Positions 35,276 to 43,938 of a DNA stretch of 64,000 bases are shown here, one piece after another; position 1 is the stretch's first letter, and each line of letters starts with the position of its first letter. The notes below the pieces were generated by a model, which saw only the letters and a list, made by a program, of their open reading frames with translations, made no database searches and was not told the DNA's origin. Source of the stretch: Bog-159 sp050008575 (GTDB taxonomy: Bacteria > Acidobacteriota > Terriglobia > Bryobacterales > Bryobacteraceae); assembly GCA_050008575.1 (NCBI GenBank), contig JBEKMJ010000006.1, forward strand, positions 1 through 64,000, given 5' to 3'. Made by a program: the position numbers and the translations under genes.

Positions 35276-38059
35276 TCATTTCAGCGGCGTCTCCTTCGAG
35301 AGAACCGCCGCCTGGAAAGGCTCGATGACGGTGGCCCCACTTTGGGGGTTGGTTACCTTGAAGTACAGGTTGTCCTTGTACGCTACCGGGCAGGCTGTCG
35401 CGCTGGTCGGGGGCACGGCCTGGAAACTCAGCGGGCCGATGTCGCTGAGCGGCGACAAATAAACGCCGGGCTGGTAATCCTGCTCGTATTCGTCCTGCAG
35501 ATGGATTTGAAGGTTGGCGGCCAGCGATATGCTCGTGTCCGTCCAATTGGCGACGTAGACCTGGCAGCTTGCGCCATTGCTGGTATCCCAGGCCGAGAGG
35601 TGCGCACCGGAGGCGTTGTCGTCGGAGATTTCGAGCAGGTTCGGGCATGCGGACGGGCTGGCGCAGCTTGCCATGGTTTGGGGCAGGTTCGGCAGAAATC
35701 CGAAGCCGCTGCCGACGATGGTCACAGGCAACGGGGGTTGCCAGGTTGTCCCGGCCGCCGTCTCCGTGGTCTGCGGCGATTGGACTACGATCTGGCTGCA
35801 ATTGTTGGGCGTTGTGCCACAGTTCTGGGCGGCGGAGGCGGTATCGACCGGCGTGGGGAATTGCGTCGCCACGAAATCGATGGTGGGCGAGCCGGCTTTT
35901 CCCGCCGTGCAATTCAGTGGCGGCGCCGAGGGTCCCGGGGAGCTGGGCCAGGCTTGGGTCGGCCAGTCCAGCGGCTGGCTTGGCGTAGGCGCGTTCTGCC
36001 CGGGGAAGGCGCTGGCGGGAAGAACACCGCAGTAGGCCGCCGACGGCAGGGGAAGCGTGGTCAGAGAGGGGGGATTTTGCGGCAGACTGTTCGGGTCCAC
36101 GTAATCCACCAGCGGCACGTACGGGCCCATGAGGGTGGCGCCGGCATGGTCCACGTTGGTGTACACGGCCGTCGAAAAAGGAACCGCCGCGCCCGAACAA
36201 TTGAAAGGCTTCGCCAAAGCCAGGTTCAACAACGTGTTTCGGATGGTGATCAGAAGGGGATAATCCGCCGGATCGAAAACGCCGGTCTGGTTGCCGCCGT
36301 TGAACTGCGTCAGGTCCAGGACGTTGTACCCGCCTGGCGTGGTCCAGGCCGAGTAGTAGAAGTTTCCGTTCGCGCCCGGCGAGACCCCTTGCTTCACTCC
36401 CGTTCCGTCCGGTAATTCCGTGAGCCATCCGGGCAGACCGCTGGGGCCGACGTTGACGATGAGCGAAACATAGCCATTGGCGGTGGTGAAGGCGCTGTCC
36501 GCCAGGCTGACAAGGGAAGCCGCGCAAGTGCCGCTGCTGTTATTCTTGCCGTCCGGGACCGCCTGGGACGCGTTCTGGTTTGAGCAATGCTGCTGCTGCC
36601 AGAAGGTCAGGCTCAGATATCTCAATTGCTCGTTTCCGGTTAGCGAATTGCAAGTGGCGAAGCCCACTGGCGTGCAGGGCATTTCCGGGAGCTGGAAACG
36701 AAACCGCATCACACACCCTTTTCCGGTCTGCACGCACGAGGGGGCCTGGCTGCCTTGGGTCATGCCTGCCATATCGGCCTTGGAAATGGCTCCGCCGATG
36801 TAGGTGTCGTCCGGTCCCGGAGTTCCGTTCCACTGTGGGCCGCGGGTCCACGGCACCCTGTTATAGAGGTATGGGCCGATGGACGGCGGGCTGTTTTGGG
36901 CAGGATCGCCGTTGGCATAACAGGCCTGCGCGATAAGGTTGGCGTCGTTGGTATGCTGCTGCTGCTGGACGGTGTCCAGCCAGTTGGGAACCGGGTTGGT
37001 GGCATTCCCGGACATATCCGCGGTGGACGCGATGGCGTCGCAACCTACGGGCAGTTTGGGCTGGGTGCAGTTCGGAATTTGCGTCTCCGGCGCCCGCGCG
37101 TACACCAGCGGTTGTTTAGGCGCGCCGGCAACTGGCGTCCAGGAAGGAGTCTCGAGATAGCTCACCGTATACGGACAGCCGGATTGCACGTCGCGCACGA
37201 AAAAGTAAGGCTCTGGCACGGCTCCGGCCTGCGGGGCGCAGCTCAGGCTCGAGCCTAAACTACCTCGGCAACTGTATGGGGGAAGATAACCGCGGACCAC
37301 GACGCTTCCCGCCATGTTCTGGCCGTTAGGATCGGTCGCGGTGGGCGCTGTATGTCCCGGCAGATCGACCACGTGCGCGATCAACTGACCGCCGGCAACC
37401 GAGGGGCCCTGTACGTTCGTGTTCCAGTCGTCGGACAGATGGCGCTGCGTGGCATCCAACAGGTTATCCGCTTCGGAAGGGTTAATGGAGCATCCCGCGG
37501 TCGCGGACGGGAAGGGCGGTACATATCCCAGACTGACGGGCACAAGGTAGGGCTGGGTGCCGTTGTTTGGGACGAAAGGAACGAAAGGGTTCTGAGAGGA
37601 GCCCGTGATGGCGGGATCCATGTCGGCGTCCGCCAGGTGCTGTGTGGCGGTATAGTGCATGTCGTTGTCGCTCACCGAAAAATAACGCACGTTCGGGAAG
37701 GTGCCCGCGACGACCAATTCGACCGGGCAATGGGTACTAGGACTATTCGCCATCCAGTCCTGGAGGTTGGTAATGCTGTAGTAAAGCGGGGAAAATGTGG
37801 AGTTGAGATCTCCGGCTTCGCTGCTTCCGTTCGAGGCGGTGAGCGGTATACCGTAAGTCGCAAGGTTGACGCCCGCAACGAAATTCGAATAAAAGTCGGC
37901 ATTCTTGCCCTGACTCTTTGGGGTTGCCAGGGCGCCGGCCGGGACGGTGCACGAGGTGTTACCCTGGGCCCATGCGGGAGCGGCAAAGAAACAGAAGGCC
38001 GCCAGGACCGCGATGCGGCGAACGCGCTGGCCGCGCGCGGGAAAGTCTTGGAGTGGCAT
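35276..38059 (-). CDS. Large exported protein of unknown function
   Basis: 927 residues from the ATG at 38059 (a GTG at 38080 is in frame). Signal peptide with AVLAAFCFFAAPAWA. Rich in Pro, Ser, Asn and Gly with many Cys, and no enzyme motifs that I recognise. The last 250 residues include VTIVGSGFGFLPNLP, typical of an IPT/TIG immunoglobulin-like fold of extracellular proteins. Segments such as LVVAGTFPNVRYFSVSDND and LLITIRNTLLNLALAKPFNC suggest globular domains. Likely secreted or surface-exposed. No ribosome site visible. Confidence 0.8.
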   Translation of the reverse strand: MPLQDFPARGQRVRRIAVLAAFCFFAAPAWAQGNTSCTVPAGALATPKSQGKNADFYSNFVAGVNLATYGIPLTASNGSSEAGDLNSTFSPLYYSITNLQDWMANSPSTHCPVELVVAGTFPNVRYFSVSDNDMHYTATQHLADADMDPAITGSSQNPFVPFVPNNGTQPYLVPVSLGYVPPFPSATAGCSINPSEADNLLDATQRHLSDDWNTNVQGPSVAGGQLIAHVVDLPGHTAPTATDPNGQNMAGSVVVRGYLPPYSCRGSLGSSLSCAPQAGAVPEPYFFVRDVQSGCPYTVSYLETPSWTPVAGAPKQPLVYARAPETQIPNCTQPKLPVGCDAIASTADMSGNATNPVPNWLDTVQQQQHTNDANLIAQACYANGDPAQNSPPSIGPYLYNRVPWTRGPQWNGTPGPDDTYIGGAISKADMAGMTQGSQAPSCVQTGKGCVMRFRFQLPEMPCTPVGFATCNSLTGNEQLRYLSLTFWQQQHCSNQNASQAVPDGKNNSSGTCAASLVSLADSAFTTANGYVSLIVNVGPSGLPGWLTELPDGTGVKQGVSPGANGNFYYSAWTTPGGYNVLDLTQFNGGNQTGVFDPADYPLLITIRNTLLNLALAKPFNCSGAAVPFSTAVYTNVDHAGATLMGPYVPLVDYVDPNSLPQNPPSLTTLPLPSAAYCGVLPASAFPGQNAPTPSQPLDWPTQAWPSSPGPSAPPLNCTAGKAGSPTIDFVATQFPTPVDTASAAQNCGTTPNNCSQIVVQSPQTTETAAGTTWQPPLPVTIVGSGFGFLPNLPQTMASCASPSACPNLLEISDDNASGAHLSAWDTSNGASCQVYVANWTDTSISLAANLQIHLQDEYEQDYQPGVYLSPLSDIGPLSFQAVPPTSATACPVAYKDNLYFKVTNPQSGATVIEPFQAAVLSKETPLK

Positions 38060-38097
38060 TTTTAGGAGATACGGTAACACAGAAACGCCGCGAGCGA

Positions 38098-38232
38098 TTA
38101 GGGAAACAAGTTGCGCCGGTCATACAGACCCGTCACTTTCTCATTTGAGTTCCCGGCTATACTTTTGCAGGCCTCGATACGTCCGCCGTTTTTCAAGTAA
38201 TCGCCGATGCCGGTGGCCGGGAAGGTGTGGCG
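38098..38232 (-). pseudogene. Tyrosine recombinase C-terminal remnant
   Basis: On the minus strand RHTFPATGIGDYLKNGGRIE, then KSIAGNSNEKVTGLYDRRN and a stop at 38098. This matches the end of XerD-like integrases (HxFRATGITxYLKNGG, AGH, TTxLYDRR) with the box II His/Arg and the Tyr nucleophile. The second conserved His position (AGH) is AGN here, so the site is also damaged. About 45 residues survive; the rest of 38060-38616 holds no gene. Confidence 0.6.
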
Positions 38233-38616
38233 CCCAGACCAGAGACAATCATACCTCACTGCCGGTATTCGCCGTCCGCGCACTGCTCCGCGAGCAAAAA
38301 GCTGTAAGGGCCGCAACACCACGCGATGCGATTTTGAGGACTGCCCCAGCTCCGTGTGCGCCAATATCGTCGAACTATACACCAGCCGGGCCGGTGCCAG
38401 CGACATCTTCGGCCGTACACGGTACTGGGCCGGTCAGCTATGCAGCGCGCATTGCGTCTGGTTGCCGCGAGGCGCGCTAAGAACATAGCTGGCCACGAAG
38501 GTAGAGATTCTCAGCCTCGCGTTAGAGGCCGATATTGCCTTGCAACGCGGCACACCGCCAGCTCTCCAGGTCACACCGTCAGCCGCGGCGTCTTCTCCAT
38601 CGACTCATCGAACCGG

Positions 38617-39147
38617 CTAGGCCTCTCGAAGTAGCTCGGTGCGGTACAAGGGTGCGAGCGCTTTCGCTTTCTCCAGGAAGGCGGCCTGCTCGTTTTCGTC
38701 CAGCTTCGGCGGGGGCGTGGTACGCGTGGCGACCGGTACCCCAACCTCTATGAAGAATCTCTCCTGCCCCGCGGGAGAGCAGATACAGAGCATGCGTACC
38801 GGCCTGGTGGAAGCGTTGTGAAACTGGTGTGGAGCGTTGGCGGGGATGTTTAGTGTGTCGCCAGTGCGCGCCACCAGCTTCTGGCCACGGAAGGTCGCTT
38901 CCATCTCACCTTCGAGCAGGATAAAGGTCTCCTCGAAGTCATGCCGATGCAGTGGAGGCCCGCCGCCTGGCGGGATATGCATATCGATTATGCAGAAGCG
39001 TCCATTGGTTTCGTCGCCCGTCACGGTGACGGTATAGGTATCGCCGACCAAGCCGATGTGCGGGAGGTTTTGATCTATGTCCGGTTGCGCCAGCGTGAGC
39101 TTGCGTTTGGAATCGTCTGGTGGGATGGTTGGCAGAGCGGTCGACAT
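38617..39147 (-). CDS. Cupin-domain protein
   Basis: 176 residues with AGGAG upstream. A single cupin domain (about 45-130): motif 1 reads GGGPPLHRHDFEETFILLEG (two His, one Glu, metal ligands) and motif 2 PANAPHQFHNAS (third His). Probably metal-binding; the family includes dioxygenases, isomerases and storage proteins, and the specific reaction cannot be told. Cytoplasmic, no partner gene nearby. Confidence 0.88.
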   Translation of the reverse strand: MSTALPTIPPDDSKRKLTLAQPDIDQNLPHIGLVGDTYTVTVTGDETNGRFCIIDMHIPPGGGPPLHRHDFEETFILLEGEMEATFRGQKLVARTGDTLNIPANAPHQFHNASTRPVRMLCICSPAGQERFFIEVGVPVATRTTPPPKLDENEQAAFLEKAKALAPLYRTELLREA

Positions 39148-39455
39148 TTCGTTCTCCTGTTGTAATGTTGTATCTCGCCGTGGCTTCGTTTGAGGCTACT
39201 CACACACTTGCAATGCCTGGCGGTTTCGGCCGGCTAAGTGCGGGGAACTGCGCGGAACGAGGGGCCTCGTCACGGGCGCAACCCACACGACCAGAATAGT
39301 CGATTTGCAGCCGCGGCGCCAGCTCTTTGGCAGCGCCAAACGAACCCAGGAAGCTGGCAAGTTTCAAGAGACGGCCGAAAAGCGGAGGGGCCTCGCAGAG
39401 CCCCACGGCGGACTCGAATCGGCATGGAGAAGCGTGAGCCGCTTCAGCGCGTGTA

Positions 39456-40016
39456 CTACTTCAATCGCGGCAGGTGCTCCGGTGCGACGAGGAGGCGAAT
39501 GGAGCGGGCCTGCCCAGGTTTCTTTTCGATAAGCCCGCTGCGCTCCAGGGTCTTGATCATATCGTGGATCGCCGGAGGGGAAACCCGGAAGTAGTACTGC
39601 AGGTCCGACTCCGCTGGAGGGCAGCGGTGGATCTTGGTGTAGTTGTGGATGAATGCCAGATACTGACCCTGTCTTTCGGTGAATGGCGGTACCACGGACG
39701 GATCGAGTTTCGGCGCCGGATCGATCTTTACCTCGAACGCGTCCTCGCCAAGGCTCTGGAAGACGTGGACATGGAGAATGTAAACCCTTCCGTCGATCAC
39801 CGTGCGAACGGGCTTTTTGGCGGCGGCGTAGAGATTGGCGCGCAACTCCTTCGCATCGGTGCTGGAGTCCTCGAAATTCGCGATCCGTGTGCGTGCGTCG
39901 TCGATTTGTGCGAACGCCCTTTGCCGGCCGTCCTTGCGCTCCGTCTCAAACGATTGAGCGCTGAATGACATTGCATGGCCGCATAGCTGTTCGAGCAATG
40001 TTACCGGTTTGCCCAT
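39456..40016 (-). CDS. Protein with C-terminal LexA-type winged-helix domain
   Basis: 186 residues. The N-terminal 100 residues are charged and unassigned (SAQSFETERKDGRQRAFAQI, VYILHVHVFQS). The C-terminal 65 residues match the DNA-binding domain of LexA: FTERQGQYLAFIHNYTKIHR, CPPAESDLQYYFRVS, PAIHDMIKTLERSGLIEKKP. In LexA this domain is N-terminal and followed by a Ser/Lys peptidase; here the order is different and no peptidase motif is present. A regulator of unknown target. A long hairpin lies about 195 bases upstream. Confidence 0.7.
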   Translation of the reverse strand: MGKPVTLLEQLCGHAMSFSAQSFETERKDGRQRAFAQIDDARTRIANFEDSSTDAKELRANLYAAAKKPVRTVIDGRVYILHVHVFQSLGEDAFEVKIDPAPKLDPSVVPPFTERQGQYLAFIHNYTKIHRCPPAESDLQYYFRVSPPAIHDMIKTLERSGLIEKKPGQARSIRLLVAPEHLPRLK

Positions 40017-40210
40017 ACGTTAAGAATAGCGAAAAGCCGCGTAGGGAAAAGCGCCCGCCGCCCCGCCAATTGAGATCCCTGGGTTACGGCGTGAGATGTG
40101 GCACCGGCCACGCTGTTAACCAATTGCCGGTGCGGAAGAGACAAATGGAAGACCGGAGGCTGGAAGGCCCCCAGTTTTCGGCCCCCAAACCAAGGACACA
40201 CCCCGGCCGC

Positions 40211-40260
40211 GTTGCCTGGGCAGCCTTAACGTTGGGCTGCTTGGCACGTCCCCGGGCAAC
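40211..40260. promoter_or_regulatory. Long imperfect hairpin upstream of the LexA-type gene
   Basis: Outer arms GTTGCCTGGG and CCCGGGCAAC pair over ten bases with one wobble; inner arms CAGCC and GGCTG enclose TTAACGTT. It lies between the LexA-type gene start (40016) and the terminator at 40294. It could be an operator region or a structured RNA leader. Confidence 0.35.
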
Positions 40261-40293
40261 GCCCAATTCCTGGCTGGGCCGGCTGGGGCCATG

Positions 40294-40332
40294 AAAAAGG
40301 CCAGGGTCGCGCCCATGCGCTCGCCCCTGGCC
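40294..40332 (-). terminator. Rho-independent terminator
   Basis: On the minus strand GGCCAGGGG and CCCTGGCC form a GC stem around a 17-base loop, followed by TTTTT. It lies about 30 bases after the stop codon of the three-repeat secreted protein, the right place and direction for its terminator. Confidence 0.75.
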
Positions 40333-40363
40333 CTGATTCGATTCGTCGTTGATGTGGTTGGTT

Positions 40364-41491
40364 TTAAGATACCCCCGCCAACTGAAAAGTCGCAGTGAAG
40401 ATCGTGTCCGCCGGCGCGCCAGCCGCGTTGTAGCAGTGCACGTACACCGTGGTCGTCGTGGACGTGCTTACCCACTCGTCCGTGCCGCAATAATTGCCTG
40501 GAGCGTCATAGGCCGTCACGATTACGGTACTGGATGTCCACGTGTCTTCTACGTTCATGGTCCACGTGTAGGATCCCTTGCCAATGCGCTGGGCGAGCAT
40601 TTCCTCGCCGTCTATGGCGATGCTGAAAGTCGTGCTGACATCGTAAGGATTGTTGTCCTTGTCCTTGTTTGCCCAAATCGCGCCGCCGTTGCCCGAACCC
40701 ACGCCGTAACCGGCGGTATCGAATATCGAGTAAACCAGCGAGAATTCCTCGTCCGTCGCCACACCGGCTCCATTGGTGCAATTCACGTACACAATGGTGC
40801 CCGAGCTGAGGCTGCCCCAATCCGTCACCTGGCAGTGCGCCGCTGTGATGGCGAAAGCGGTGACGATCACCGTGCCGCCGGGTTGGGTCAGGTATGGTAA
40901 AGTCGCGACATAGTTGCCCGCGCTGGAGCGCACGATCGTATTGGTGCCTCCGGCCGGATTGAACTGATAATCCAGGTCCGGCGTGTAACTGGACGCCGTA
41001 GGTTGGTTGGCCCACAAGAATGCCACGGTCGGCGTGGTCGGATCGCTGTGAGTGCGCGCCTGGTAAAGCGCCGTGAAGCTATGGTCGTCAGGATAGCCGG
41101 CTTTGTCGAAGCAGACGACATCTACCTCGACATCGGTATCGTTCGACGAAAACCAGCCTCCCACGCTGCAGAAGTTCGGACCGGTACCTTGGCCGCTGGC
41201 CACCGCGTTGCTGTTGAGCCCGTTGCCGAGACCGGCGAAGATGACACTGTAATTACCGATGGCTTTGCGAGTGACGCTGACTGCGCCACCGGACGAATTG
41301 TAGCTATAGGCCGTGTCCGGCGTTGTAGTGCCCGCGGTAGTTGGGTTATTGTTCCAGACGAACCCGATGGCTTGGGCGAAGACTTGCGGAGCGCCCAGCA
41401 GCACAAGGGCTGCCATCGCCGTAAGTGGGCCTGCGCGCCTGCGCGCTTTTTTTAATGTTTCACGATGCGATCGCTGCGTTAGTTCAGACAT
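40364..41491 (-). CDS. Secreted protein with three internal repeats
   Basis: 375 residues, AGGAG upstream. Signal peptide at about 20-40 (MAALVLLGAPQVFAQA). The mature protein is three copies of a roughly 110-residue module, each opening with an aromatic strand (GFVWNNNPTT, AFLWANQPTAS, GAIWANKDKD), then a YxxNSSGG/FNPAGG/IAIDGEE region, xxVxVTAY or equivalent, a Cys (FCSVGGW, HCQVTDW, YCGTDEW) and an ending such as DDxFTALY. Single-Cys pairs in each module suggest one disulfide per repeat. Beta-rich and probably on the cell surface or secreted. I know of no named domain for this module. Confidence 0.8.
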   Translation of the reverse strand: MSELTQRSHRETLKKARRRAGPLTAMAALVLLGAPQVFAQAIGFVWNNNPTTAGTTTPDTAYSYNSSGGAVSVTRKAIGNYSVIFAGLGNGLNSNAVASGQGTGPNFCSVGGWFSSNDTDVEVDVVCFDKAGYPDDHSFTALYQARTHSDPTTPTVAFLWANQPTASSYTPDLDYQFNPAGGTNTIVRSSAGNYVATLPYLTQPGGTVIVTAFAITAAHCQVTDWGSLSSGTIVYVNCTNGAGVATDEEFSLVYSIFDTAGYGVGSGNGGAIWANKDKDNNPYDVSTTFSIAIDGEEMLAQRIGKGSYTWTMNVEDTWTSSTVIVTAYDAPGNYCGTDEWVSTSTTTTVYVHCYNAAGAPADTIFTATFQLAGVS

Positions 41492-41611
41492 TGCTTGATT
41501 CTCCTTTTGAGGTTGGGTGTTTTCTTCGAGTGGTTCGAAGGCCCCTCCACCAGGTAAAGCGGAAAATCGCTGGAGAATTTTCGTGAATCGTTGCGAAATC
41601 CATGGCGACGG

Positions 41612-41960
41612 GGCGAGCGAAGTTCGCCCAACACAGGCTGAAGCCTGTGCTACCAGCGGGGCTCAAGCCCCGCGACGGCGAGCGTAGCTCGCCCCTGGAG
41701 ATTCTAAATTTTGTCCGCCGTAGTGGGGCAGGCTCGCAGCCTGCGCGGGCCTCGCAGGCCCGCTCTTCGGCGAGCGTAGCTCGCCCAACACAGGCTGAAG
41801 CCTATGCCACCAAGCTCAGCAAGAAGCCCGGCGGAACTTCGCGGCAGGCGGCCTACGAGGCCGCCGCAGGCTGCGAGCCTGCCCCACCAAAAGGCCAAAG
41901 TCCAGACACAGGCTGAAGCCTGTGCTACCAGCGGGGCTCAAGCCCGCCCCCCCCACGGCG
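41612..41960. repeat. Large REP-like palindrome cluster
   Basis: At least eight units: GGGCGAGCGAAGTTCGCCC, CACAGGCTGAAGCCTGTGC (two copies), AGCGGGGCTCAAGCCCCGC (two), GGCGAGCGTAGCTCGCC (two), AGGCTCGCAGCCTGC and GGCGGCCTACGAGGCCGCC. Includes the inverted copy of the block at 1037-1088. The rest of 41492-42210 shows no gene. Confidence 0.85.
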
Positions 41961-42210
41961 TAGAGAATTGAGTTCGGCGCGCGGGGCGGCGGGATTCGCG
42001 AGGCGGGGTTCCGGATAAGGCCTGGGCGGCTGGGCCTTAGCGCCGCTGCATGGTGTCCCGATAGGTTTCTACGTTTCCCAGCCCTCGACTGCGGGCCGGC
42101 ACGCGCCACAAGAAATTTTCGCCGCGTCCCAAAAATACGCTAGCGGTTTTCGCACTACAGGATGAGCGGGTATCGACACCGCTTTTGAACTCCCGGAAGG
42201 AAACGACCGT

Positions 42211-43560
42211 ATGAGCAAGCTAAAATCTATAACCAAAGTCCTGCGCGCCACCCTGCTAGGTGCATCCGCGGCAGCCGCCCTACTGGCACAGACACCGCCC
42301 TGGCAACTGACCACGCTGACCAGTTTCGTTCCGATTGGCGACGGTGCGGGCGAGCACCCGCTTTCGGGTGTCGCCGCCGGCAAAAACGGAGATATCTACG
42401 GTACGACCACTCTAACCGGTTTTGGCGCCGGATACGGAGCGGTTTACCAATTGGTGCCTCCGGCATCGCCTGGCGGCGCTTGGACCGAGAATCCGCGCTA
42501 TACCTTCGAAGATATCGAAGGGACCGGGCTTGTCGGGATGGCGCCCGTGGGAGGTCTTGTAATCGGCGACAATGGCGTTTTTTACGGCACCACGTCCGAA
42601 AGCTTATCCGGTTATGGCATAGTGTTCTCGCTGACGCCCACGCCAGGCGACTATAGTTGGCCTATCCGGGTGCTCCATACTTTCGCCGGGGGCGCCGATG
42701 GCGCCAGTCCGCAGTCCACCATGGCGATAGGCAAGGGAGGTGTGCTCTATGGCACCACGTTCTACGGCGGAACTGGAAAATGCGTCAACTACGAGCTGCC
42801 CGCGGGCTGCGGCACGGTATTTTCCTTGACCCCGCCTGAATCGCCGGGCGGCGATTGGACGGAGGCCGTGCTCTACTCATTCACGGGCGGCTCCGACGGG
42901 GCGCAGCCCAGTGGAGTGACGCTGAACTCCGACGGCGTCGTCTATGGCACGACCCTTATCCACGGCACCCGGCGGGGTTGTCTTGGCCCGGGCTGCGGAA
43001 CCGTGTTCTCGCTGACTCCGCCCGCCTCACCCGGAGGCTCTTGGGCACAAAATACACTTTACCGGTTCACAGGCCCTCCGCACGATGGGGGGCGCCCGCA
43101 GGCCGGTGTAGCGATCGGCGGAGGCGTGCTCTATGGCACCTGCTCCCTGGGCGGACAAAGTGAGGGAAATTTTGCAAGTTTCGGAACGGTGTTCTCGCTG
43201 ACACCGCCGGCCGGAGACTCCTCAGGTCTCTGGAGCGAGACTATCCTCTATAACTTCCTCGGTCCCGATGAGGGGATTGGCATCCCTGGCATACCCATGG
43301 GACTCACCCTCGCTGCCAACGGCGTACTCTACGGCGTCACTCAATCGGGCGGTCCCGAGGGCGAGGGCACCGTATTCTCGTTGACACCGCCCGCGGTGCT
43401 TGGGAAACCGTGGACTCACCAAGTCCTTCACGATTTCACCGGCGGCGATGACGGAGGCGTACCCGTCGGAAGTCTTATAATCGGCGACGGCGTGCTTTAC
43501 GGCACAAGCAGCCAGGGCGGCAGCGAGCTTGCTGGAACGGTATTTCAATTGAAGCCGTAA
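42211..43560 (+). CDS. Exported GloVer-repeat protein
   Basis: 449 residues, GGAAGG upstream. Signal peptide VLRATLLGASAAAALLA. The body consists of about seven to eight repeats of a short beta motif: GTVFSLTPP, TxxVLYSFTGGSDGAxPxxG, xxVLYGTTxxGG. This is the 'GloVer' repeat known from Myxobacteria and Acidobacteria (named from the G-V pattern), predicted to form a propeller-like surface protein. No enzyme motif. Single gene flanked by repeat clusters on both sides. Confidence 0.87.
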   Translation: MSKLKSITKVLRATLLGASAAAALLAQTPPWQLTTLTSFVPIGDGAGEHPLSGVAAGKNGDIYGTTTLTGFGAGYGAVYQLVPPASPGGAWTENPRYTFEDIEGTGLVGMAPVGGLVIGDNGVFYGTTSESLSGYGIVFSLTPTPGDYSWPIRVLHTFAGGADGASPQSTMAIGKGGVLYGTTFYGGTGKCVNYELPAGCGTVFSLTPPESPGGDWTEAVLYSFTGGSDGAQPSGVTLNSDGVVYGTTLIHGTRRGCLGPGCGTVFSLTPPASPGGSWAQNTLYRFTGPPHDGGRPQAGVAIGGGVLYGTCSLGGQSEGNFASFGTVFSLTPPAGDSSGLWSETILYNFLGPDEGIGIPGIPMGLTLAANGVLYGVTQSGGPEGEGTVFSLTPPAVLGKPWTHQVLHDFTGGDDGGVPVGSLIIGDGVLYGTSSQGGSELAGTVFQLKP

Positions 43561-43569
43561 GCGTCGCGC

Positions 43570-43900
43570 GAATCCGGCCTGCGTACCGGGTAGCACAGGC
43601 TTCAGCCGGTAGGCTTCAGCCTGTGTAAGGCAAGCGAAGCTCGCCCCTGGACTTTGGCCATTTGATAGGCCTCGTGGGGCGGCGCCACGCGCCGCCGCGA
43701 GCCAAATTAATTAGGCCCCGCTTGGGCGAGCGAAGCTCGCCCCACACAGGCTGAAGCCTGTGCTACCAGCGGGGCTGAAGCCCCGCGCCGGCTAAAGCCC
43801 GCCCTCCAATTCCAGCTCCCGCAAATGTAGAAACTCCCGGGGCGAGCGAAGCTCGCCCGCAGCCGGCTTTCAGCCGGCCAAAGCGAGCCTGCCCCAGTGG
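43570..43900. repeat. Large REP-like palindrome cluster
   Basis: Units such as CACAGGCTTCAGCCGGTAGG, GGCGGCGCCACGCGCCGCC, GGGCGAGCGAAGCTCGCCCC (three copies), CACAGGCTGAAGCCTGTGC, AGCGGGGCTGAAGCCCCGC and AGCCGGCTTTCAGCCGGC. This cluster resembles that at 41612-41960 in order. Confidence 0.85.
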
Positions 43901-43938
43901 ATCGACTATGCTTTGAATATCGGGCTCGACTGCGGCCG

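Noticed and set aside
40030..40300. Riboswitch upstream of the LexA-type gene
   Set aside because: No conserved riboswitch core (for example GEMM, cobalamin or TPP) can be recognised; only the hairpin and terminator are clear.
41612..41960. CRISPR array
   Set aside because: Units are palindromes of differing sequence with no regular spacer length and no cas genes in the window.
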